Positions 1 to 4,792 of a stretch of DNA of 5,723 nt are shown here, one piece after another. The notes beneath the pieces are model-generated. The model was not told where the DNA came from and ran no database searches. It saw only the letters and a program-made list of their open reading frames with translations. The position numbers were made by a program, and so were the translations under genes. This stretch comes from Bacteroidales bacterium. GTDB taxonomy: Bacteria; Bacteroidota; Bacteroidia; Bacteroidales; GCA-2748055. The DNA lies in assembly GCA_024763595.1 (NCBI GenBank), contig JANTFK010000253.1, positions 1-5,723 of the forward strand, given 5' to 3'. Positions within the stretch are counted from its first letter, which is position 1. Each line of letters begins with the position of its first letter.

Positions 1-1
1 T

Positions 2-85
2 TTTGAGGTTGAAAACTATCTCCAAAATGTTGACTGCATTCCATTTTTGAGAATTAAAAGCATTGATGTCTATTGTTATAGGTAG
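2..85 (+). CDS. possible 3' tail of a convergent gene (partial)
   Basis: An open frame enters from the left edge and ends at a TAG at 83-85, giving about 27 residues that begin FEVENYLQNV and end YCYR. Its composition (Asp, Glu, Asn, aromatics, few rare residues) looks protein-like. A stop nine bases from the end of nuoF would be a normal convergent arrangement. The stretch is too short to recognise a family, and an 84-base open frame can occur by chance. No terminator hairpin is visible between it and nuoF. Confidence 0.2.
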   Translation, partial: FEVENYLQNVDCIPFLRIKSIDVYCYR

Positions 86-94
86 CAACTTGAG

Positions 95-2026
95 TTATTT
101 ATAATAAACAGCCGTGAATTTGCAGACTTCATAGCAGATACCACATCCGATACACTTCTCCTGAACAATGAAATAAGGGTGTTGTGCAGTTCCGATAATG
201 GCTTCAGACGGACATTTTCTGGCACAGATTGAACACCCCGTACACAACTCCACATCTATAAACCAGCTTCTCAGTTCGGTACAGACACCGGCGTGGCATT
301 TTCGGTCAAAAATGTGCTCCTCATACTCATCCCGGAAGTATTTCAATGAATTCATGACCGGGTTGGGAGCATTCTGGCCAAGCCCGCACAATGAAGTCTC
401 TTTCATGACTTCAGCCAGGGTTTCAAACCGTTTGATCCCTTTAAAGCGTTCCAGGGTTGTGTGATCCTCCTCACCGGGGTATTTACTGGTGATACTGGCC
501 AGGATCTCAGCCATTCTGCGCGTTCCTTCCCTGCAGGGAATACATTTCCCACAACTTTGCTTATCCACATAGTCCAGGAAGTACCGTATCATGTTTACCA
601 CGCAGGTTTTATCATCCATCACCAGTATGCCGCCGGATCCCATCACCAGCTCTTTTGCTTTCAGATCTTCATAGGTAACGGGTATGTTGATCAGCTTAGC
701 GGGAACAGTACAACCTGCCGGGCCTCCCACATGGAGTGCCTTCAATTGCCTGCCCGGAATGACGCCTCCCATAATGTCGTTGATAATGACATCAAAAGAG
801 GTTCCCATGGGCACTTCAACCACTCCCGTCAGAGACACCCTGCCCGAAACACTGAAGATCTTGGTGCCCGGGCATGCTCCAGTGCCCACCTTTTTAAACC
901 AATCCGCTCCGTTTCTTACAATTCCCGGAAGATTGGCCAGGGTCTCCACGTTATTCACAACCGTGGGCTTTCCCAGGTAACCTGATGCAGCAGGATAGGG
1001 GGGTTTGGAAGAAGGCATGCCTCTTCTTCCCTCCAGGCTGGCAATAAGTGCCGTTTCCTCCCCGCATACAAAAGCTCCCGGACCCTTTCGCAGGGAGATC
1101 TGAAGATTGTAGCCGCTCGCGGCAATATTGTTCCCCAGCAGGCTCATTTCCCTTAATTGCCGGATTGCATTGTCCAGGCGCCTGATGGCACACCTGTACT
1201 CACTCCTGATATATATGTAGGCCCTGTTACACCCGATGGCATACGCTGCAATGGAGATTCCTTCCAACAGTTGGAAAGGATTGCCTTCCATGAGCGTCCG
1301 GTCCATAAAAGCTCCCGGGTCGCTCTCTTCTGCATTACAGATCAGGTACTTCTGATCAGAAGGTGTGTCAAAAGCCACCCTCCACTTCAGACCGGTGGGG
1401 AAGCCTCCACCGGACCTTCCCCGCAGGCCACTATCAATAACCAGATCACACACTTCACTGAATGTATAATGACGAATGACCTTTAGAAACGCTTTGTATC
1501 CTCCTCTGGCTATATACGCTCCCAGCGAAAAAGGATCAATGATCCCGCAGGGTCCCATAACCATGCGATTCTGCAGGTTGAAAAACGGGATCTCATCAAG
1601 GAAGTGAACGTCGGACCATGATTCAAGTGCATCATTCCTCAGCTGACCAATCACCATCTTCCCGGGGATCACATGATGAAAGAGATCATCCAGTAAAGCA
1701 GGCACCTTTTCTGCTGTAACCCTGCTGAAAAAAACCCTGGTTCTGCCGGGAAGCTGAACAGAAACCACCGGTTCTTCTGAGGAAAGGCCGATACTTCCCG
1801 TTTCGCAGAGGTCAATCCGGATGGAACGTTCAGCTACATATTGTTCAATGGCTTCCCTGGTACGGTCCGAACCTGCTACCAGGGAAGATGTGGAGCTATC
1901 GACCATCACCAGGGGGATCTTCAGGCGCAAGCGATTAAGCTGGGCCATGATTTCCTGCTCACTTTCAGAAAACCCTTCCGCCTCACCCTGGGCCATTTTT
2001 ATGAGTAGTGCTTTATCTGCCTGCAT
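95..2026 (-). CDS. nuoF: NuoF/HydB-type NAD(P)H-binding flavin and Fe-S subunit with degenerate N-terminal [2Fe-2S] domain
   Basis: This is the diaphorase subunit of HydABC/Hnd-type complexes: it binds FMN and NAD(P)H and passes electrons through Fe-S clusters in the cytoplasm. From the ATG at 2026 it has 643 residues. Visible in order are a thioredoxin-like domain (about 36-125); the FMN/NAD core with RGRSGGGFPTG (202-212), NAEESDPGAFMDR (231-243) and CGEETAL (321-327); N3-type cluster ligands SCGKCIPC (C492, C495, C498) plus C547; a conserved H571, C577, C582 segment; and a C-terminal 2[4Fe-4S] ferredoxin (C595, C598, C601, C605; C625, C628, C631, C635). Length fits the fused HydB/HndC form, not complex I NuoF. 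Oddity: the thioredoxin-like domain has Ser where cluster cysteines are expected (S47/S48, S78, S82). The start is uncertain: ATG 2026 overlaps nuoE by 14 bases and abuts an AGGAGG, ATG 1996 begins just after the nuoE stop, and a farther upstream ATG at 2092 would overlap nuoE by 80 bases. Homologous to hydB/hndC; NADH versus NADPH cannot be told. Confidence 0.93.
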   Translation of the reverse strand: MQADKALLIKMAQGEAEGFSESEQEIMAQLNRLRLKIPLVMVDSSTSSLVAGSDRTREAIEQYVAERSIRIDLCETGSIGLSSEEPVVSVQLPGRTRVFFSRVTAEKVPALLDDLFHHVIPGKMVIGQLRNDALESWSDVHFLDEIPFFNLQNRMVMGPCGIIDPFSLGAYIARGGYKAFLKVIRHYTFSEVCDLVIDSGLRGRSGGGFPTGLKWRVAFDTPSDQKYLICNAEESDPGAFMDRTLMEGNPFQLLEGISIAAYAIGCNRAYIYIRSEYRCAIRRLDNAIRQLREMSLLGNNIAASGYNLQISLRKGPGAFVCGEETALIASLEGRRGMPSSKPPYPAASGYLGKPTVVNNVETLANLPGIVRNGADWFKKVGTGACPGTKIFSVSGRVSLTGVVEVPMGTSFDVIINDIMGGVIPGRQLKALHVGGPAGCTVPAKLINIPVTYEDLKAKELVMGSGGILVMDDKTCVVNMIRYFLDYVDKQSCGKCIPCREGTRRMAEILASITSKYPGEEDHTTLERFKGIKRFETLAEVMKETSLCGLGQNAPNPVMNSLKYFRDEYEEHIFDRKCHAGVCTELRSWFIDVELCTGCSICARKCPSEAIIGTAQHPYFIVQEKCIGCGICYEVCKFTAVYYK

Positions 2027-2480
2027 CCTCCTGGTATTGTTTAATAATCTCCCGCACTTCCTTAACGGTGAGCCCTGCGTAATTGGTTCCATTAACAGAT
2101 ATCACAGGAGAATGTCCACATGCTCCAATACACGATTGCACCTCCAGACTAAATAATCCGTCTCTTGTTACATCACCGTCAGAGATTTCAAGCATTTTGG
2201 AGATTTCCGCCAGAAGTGCTCCTGCTCCTTCCAGGTGACAAGTTGTTCCGTTGCATAACACGATATGATATGCACCTCGTGGTGTAAATGAGAATTGATT
2301 ATAAAAAGTAGCGAGTCCGTAAATTTTGCTGGTGGGTAGCGAAAAATGGCTGCCAATCCGGATAATGGCCTCTTCAGAAATAAAACCAAACTCATCCTGA
2401 ACCGCCTGTAAAAGTGGTATTAAAGCATTCCGTTTGATCTGTGGAAAGCGATCCAGTATCTCCTCTAAACGTACTTTCAT
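2013..2480 (-). CDS. nuoE: NuoE/HydC-type [2Fe-2S] thioredoxin-fold subunit
   Basis: This 155-residue protein is the small electron-transfer subunit that pairs with NuoF in complex I and in HydABC/Hnd hydrogenases. It has the usual N-terminal helical region (about 1-65, including the family segments LIPLLQAVQDEFG and KIYGLATFY) followed by a thioredoxin-like domain. The four [2Fe-2S] ligands are intact: C76-x4-C81 in CNGTTC and C117-x3-C121 in CIGAC. Length is typical. Its stop lies 14 bases inside the preferred nuoF start, so the two genes are almost certainly one transcript and probably translationally coupled. The ATG start has no strong Shine-Dalgarno sequence, which would be normal in Bacteroidota. 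Equivalent to hydC/hndA. The intact cluster here contrasts with the lost one in the NuoF N-terminus. Confidence 0.95.
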   Translation of the reverse strand: MKVRLEEILDRFPQIKRNALIPLLQAVQDEFGFISEEAIIRIGSHFSLPTSKIYGLATFYNQFSFTPRGAYHIVLCNGTTCHLEGAGALLAEISKMLEISDGDVTRDGLFSLEVQSCIGACGHSPVISVNGTNYAGLTVKEVREIIKQYQEDAGR

Positions 2481-2522
2481 AATTGACTACCGGCAGAGCC
2501 GCTTTTCGATTAAATGTCAATT

Positions 2523-2555
2523 TTTCAGCCTGTTTTCACACTAATTTCACAGTGC
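2523..2555. repeat. three TTTCA direct repeats at exact 11-bp period
   Basis: TTTCAG begins at 2523, TTTCAC at 2534 and TTTCAC at 2545, so the repeats fall on one face of the helix. They lie 40-70 bp upstream of the nuoE start and just upstream of the candidate rightward promoter. Tandem 11-bp direct repeats are the usual binding pattern of OmpR/PhoB-type response regulators and some other activators. The units are short and the region is AT-rich, so chance is possible. The last unit also lies inside a weak inverted repeat, CACT-N8-AGTG, at 2539-2554. Confidence 0.35.
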
Positions 2556-2575
2556 ATCTAAAGATATTGATTATG

Positions 2576-2605
2576 TTTGTTATTTAAAAAACAGTGTTTA
2601 ATTTG
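2576..2605 (+). promoter_or_regulatory. candidate Bacteroidota-type promoter for the ferredoxin-sensor-phosphatase operon
   Basis: TTTG at 2576-2579 is followed after 19 bases by TAATTTG at 2599-2605. This resembles the Bacteroidota primary sigma factor pattern (-33 TTTG, about 19-21 bases, -7 TAnnTTTG), with the -7 box one base short. Transcription would start near 2612 and leave a leader of about 56 bases that includes the Shine-Dalgarno sequence. A perfect TAnnTTTG occurs at 2645-2652, but it has no -33 partner and would start transcripts within the ribosome binding site, so I prefer the upstream one. No comparably good promoter was seen for the leftward operon. Confidence 0.35.
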
Positions 2606-2610
2606 AACAC
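2594..2610. promoter_or_regulatory. candidate operator: 17-bp near-perfect dyad
   Basis: GTGTTTAATTTGAACAC is an inverted repeat with seven of eight base pairs matched around a central T. It overlaps the proposed -7 element of the rightward promoter, where a bound repressor would block transcription. Rex (NADH-sensing) and CRP/FNR-family sites are of similar size, but the odd-numbered centre and the GTGTT arm do not match the consensus I know for either. The regulator is therefore unassigned. Confidence 0.35.
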
Positions 2611-2618
2611 AATATAAA

Positions 2619-2639
2619 TTAGGACCGGCCTGAACCTAA
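2619..2639. promoter_or_regulatory. imperfect 21-bp dyad in the leader or promoter region
   Basis: The arms TTAGG (2619-2623) and CCTAA (2635-2639) pair exactly, and CGG near the centre can partly pair with CTG. If transcription starts near 2612 this lies in the 5' leader, upstream of the ribosome binding site. It could be a second operator half or a weak RNA hairpin. There is no U-tract, so it is not a terminator. Confidence 0.2.
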
Positions 2640-2654
2640 TTTATTACCTTTGGT

Positions 2655-2662
2655 AGAGGAGG
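2655..2662 (+). promoter_or_regulatory. strong Shine-Dalgarno sequence fixing the ferredoxin start
   Basis: AGAGGAGG lies five bases upstream of the ATG at 2668. It selects this ATG over the in-frame TTG at 2650, which lies upstream of the SD itself. It is the best ribosome binding site in the window. Confidence 0.75.
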
Positions 2663-2667
2663 TTTGC

Positions 2668-2922
2668 ATGGCACTATTGAAAAAAGAGATTCGGATTTGC
2701 ATGGGAAGCTCCTGTTTCAGCCGGGGGAACAAGAAAACACTGCAAATAATACAACAATACCTGAAGGAGCACCATAAAGAGCATGAAATAATCCTGAAAG
2801 GGAACCATTGTTTCGGCAATTGCAGCGAGGGCCCCATTCTGAAGATCGGTGAGCGGGTGTATGAACATATGAACATGGACAGAAGCCTGGAAATCCTTGA
2901 GAAGGAATTTGGAGACCTGTAA
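2668..2922 (+). CDS. thioredoxin-fold [2Fe-2S] ferredoxin (NuoE C-terminal-like)
   Basis: This 84-residue cytoplasmic protein consists only of the thioredoxin-like [2Fe-2S] ferredoxin domain. The ligand pattern is intact: C11-x4-C16 in CMGSSC and C48-x3-C52 in CFGNC, followed by the family's Gly-Pro turn (GPILKIG). Small proteins of this type accompany HydS-like sensory hydrogenases and Hnd/Hyd complexes as electron carriers or docking subunits. The start is fixed by AGAGGAGG five bases upstream. The stop is one base before the ATG of the HydS-like gene, so the two are likely co-translated and the proteins probably interact. The intact cluster is notable because the equivalent domain fused to NuoF has lost its cysteines. 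The exact partner is inferred from position only. Confidence 0.88.
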   Translation: MALLKKEIRICMGSSCFSRGNKKTLQIIQQYLKEHHKEHEIILKGNHCFGNCSEGPILKIGERVYEHMNMDRSLEILEKEFGDL

Positions 2923-2923
2923 A

Positions 2924-4792
2924 ATGAACCTTATGGAACCCCTGTTAAAGATCGATCACGATACATGTACGGCATGTTATGCCTGTGTCAGGGCCTGTCC
3001 GGTCAAGGCACTGCGGGTACAAACAGAGCAGCTGAAGCCCGTAATCATGCCCGAGCGCTGTATCGGTTGCGGAAGCTGTACAACGGTCTGCGGCCCGGAA
3101 TCAATCAGGGTAAAGGATTCCCGTGCTGAACTCAAAAAATTGCTCCAGCAGCCAGTGAAGGTGGCAGCCCTGCTTGATCCTTCCATTGCCGGTGAGTTTT
3201 CCGATATTACAGATTACCGGAAATTTGTACAGATGCTGCGTACACTCGGATTTGATTATGTCCATGAAGTGGCATTCGGGGCGGACCTGGTTGCAAGGGC
3301 CTACAAAGCACTGTTTACTGAAAGCCGGGGGAAATACTATATTATGTCCATTGACCCTGTCACTGTAGCATATGTTGAAAAGTACAAACCGGGGCTGGTT
3401 CCCAACCTGGCTCCTGTTCTTCCGCCGGTTGCAGCAACAGCAAAAGTGGTCAGGATGATAGCCGGAGAAGAGGTGGTCATGGTGCATATCACTCCCCTGA
3501 TCGCAGGCAAAGCGGAAATATTTCGTTTTTCGGAGGATAGCCGGATCGAACTGGCCATCACTTTTATTGAGCTGAGGGAACTTTTTGCTGAAGCAAACAT
3601 TCATGAAACGGACCTGGAATACAGCGATTTTGATGAACCCCTGGGACACAGGGGCTCGTTCTTCCCGGTGGCCAACGGGATCCTTCAGGCTGCCGGTATA
3701 GAAGAGGCCCTGGACAAAACGAAGGTAGTTACAGTAGCTGGCAGAGGAATCATGGATGCCCTGAACGAATTTGAAAAAAACATCAATGACATTCGGAGCC
3801 ATTTTAATCTCTATTACAAGGAATTTCTTATGGGAAGGGGTACGAGCCCGGGAGGAATGCACATCCTGCGGCGAAGTCAGCTTATTCAATATGTAAACAA
3901 GCGGTTGAAAACCCTGGATAAGGAGCGCTGGAACCAACATATGAGCCGGTTCGCTGATCTGAATCTGACCACACAGTTCCGGGCAGACGACCAGTCTCTC
4001 CCGGCACCTTCCGCAAGCAGCCTGAACAGAATACTGAAAGAACTTGATCAGCTCGGATCAACGGAAATCGGTTGCGGTGCCTGTGGTTATGGCAGTTGTA
4101 AAGATTTCGCAGTGGCGATTCTACAGGGCCTGGCCGTGCCGGAAATGTGTTATACCTATGCATCAAAAAACCGGCAGAATCATATTCAGTCCCTGAAGGT
4201 CACCAATGAAAAACTGGCACTGGCCCAGGAAGCATTAAAGAAATCGGAACAGCTGGCACAGAAAGAGAAAGAAGCGGCCAGGGAAGCCTCCGAGATTGTA
4301 CGCCGTATGCTGCATAAGCTGCCTTCCATGGTGGTGATCTGTGACATGAACCTGAAGATCATTCAGACCAACGATGGTTTTATCGAGATGCTGGGAGAAG
4401 ACGCCAGAGAAATCAATGAAGTGATACCCGGCCTGACGGGCGCGGACCTGAAGACATTGCTCCCCTACAATTTCTATAATCTGTTCACCTATGTGCTGAC
4501 GCACAATGAATCCATTACAAACAGGGATATCCGGCACGAAGGGAAACTCCTGAACGTCAGTGTATTTGTCATTGAGAAAGGAAAGATTGCCGGAGCCGTC
4601 ATCCGGGATATGTCTGCTCCCGAGGTCCAGAAAGAGGAGGTAGTCAAGCGTCTCACAGAAGTCATTGATAAAAACCTGAGCCTGGTTCAGCAGATCGGTT
4701 TTATCATGGGGGAAGGAGCAGCAGAAACTGAACGCATGTTAAATTCAATCATTGAAACCTATAAACTGAGACAGGACCTGAAAGATCAATGA
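2924..4792 (+). CDS. HydS-like PAS sensor with a cysteine-free hydrogenase fold (pseudo-[FeFe]-hydrogenase)
   Basis: This 622-residue soluble protein has the architecture of group C sensory [FeFe]-hydrogenases. In order it shows a 2[4Fe-4S] ferredoxin domain (C15, C18, C21, C25; C46, C49, C52, C56); an H-cluster-type hydrogenase fold (about 75-345) with landmarks such as PNLAPVLPPVAATAK (160-174), IAGKAEI (193-199) and SDFDEP (234-239); a four-Cys Fe-S domain (C384, C387, C392, C409); a probable coiled coil (about 415-465); a PAS domain (about 462-565); and a C-terminal helical segment (about 570-615) that in my recollection resembles the HydS C-terminus. Oddity: residues 57-383 contain no cysteine. 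Where the family has CP, PCIAKK and CPGGC, this protein has DP (D144), PLIAGK (L192) and SPGGM (S308, M312), so no H-cluster can be ligated in the known way. The frame is otherwise continuous. ATG 2924 follows the ferredoxin stop by one base, with GGAG nine bases upstream; ATG 2933 is an alternative. Likely role: redox sensing coupled to the downstream phosphatase (inference). Confidence 0.88.
   Translation: MNLMEPLLKIDHDTCTACYACVRACPVKALRVQTEQLKPVIMPERCIGCGSCTTVCGPESIRVKDSRAELKKLLQQPVKVAALLDPSIAGEFSDITDYRKFVQMLRTLGFDYVHEVAFGADLVARAYKALFTESRGKYYIMSIDPVTVAYVEKYKPGLVPNLAPVLPPVAATAKVVRMIAGEEVVMVHITPLIAGKAEIFRFSEDSRIELAITFIELRELFAEANIHETDLEYSDFDEPLGHRGSFFPVANGILQAAGIEEALDKTKVVTVAGRGIMDALNEFEKNINDIRSHFNLYYKEFLMGRGTSPGGMHILRRSQLIQYVNKRLKTLDKERWNQHMSRFADLNLTTQFRADDQSLPAPSASSLNRILKELDQLGSTEIGCGACGYGSCKDFAVAILQGLAVPEMCYTYASKNRQNHIQSLKVTNEKLALAQEALKKSEQLAQKEKEAAREASEIVRRMLHKLPSMVVICDMNLKIIQTNDGFIEMLGEDAREINEVIPGLTGADLKTLLPYNFYNLFTYVLTHNESITNRDIRHEGKLLNVSVFVIEKGKIAGAVIRDMSAPEVQKEEVVKRLTEVIDKNLSLVQQIGFIMGEGAAETERMLNSIIETYKLRQDLKDQ

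Noticed and set aside
1..44. Start of a downstream minus-strand gene (ATG at 44, open to the edge)
   Set aside because: Fourteen codons beginning MECSQHF do not resemble the N-terminus of HydA or any family I know, and no ribosome binding site precedes it.
461..985. 174-codon open frame on the plus strand across nuoF
   Set aside because: It lies wholly antisense to conserved NuoF core motifs and its translation looks non-protein-like (rich in His, Ser and Arg).
675..2020. NAEESDPGAF variant in the NuoF nucleotide site as an unusual substitution
   Set aside because: The Glu-Ser pair is common in complex I NuoF proteins and the Asp-to-Glu change is conservative, so it is not notable.
2026..2092. 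Upstream in-frame extension of nuoF to an ATG at 2092
   Set aside because: It would overlap nuoE by 80 bases, and the extra 22 residues do not resemble the family N-terminus.
3341..3860. Cysteine loss as an assembly or sequencing error
   Set aside because: Four separate ligand codons are replaced in three distant motifs with the frame intact and surrounding family residues preserved; random errors would not do this.
3101..3940. 279-codon open frame on the minus strand opposite the HydS-like gene
   Set aside because: It is antisense to a well-supported gene with clear domains, has no recognisable motif and lacks a plausible ribosome binding site; it arises from codon bias of the real gene.
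2924..4792. Interpretation as Nar1/NARF-type Fe-S assembly protein or as an active hydrogenase
   Set aside because: Nar1 keeps the hydrogenase-fold cysteines and lacks PAS; an active enzyme needs the four H-cluster cysteines that are absent here.
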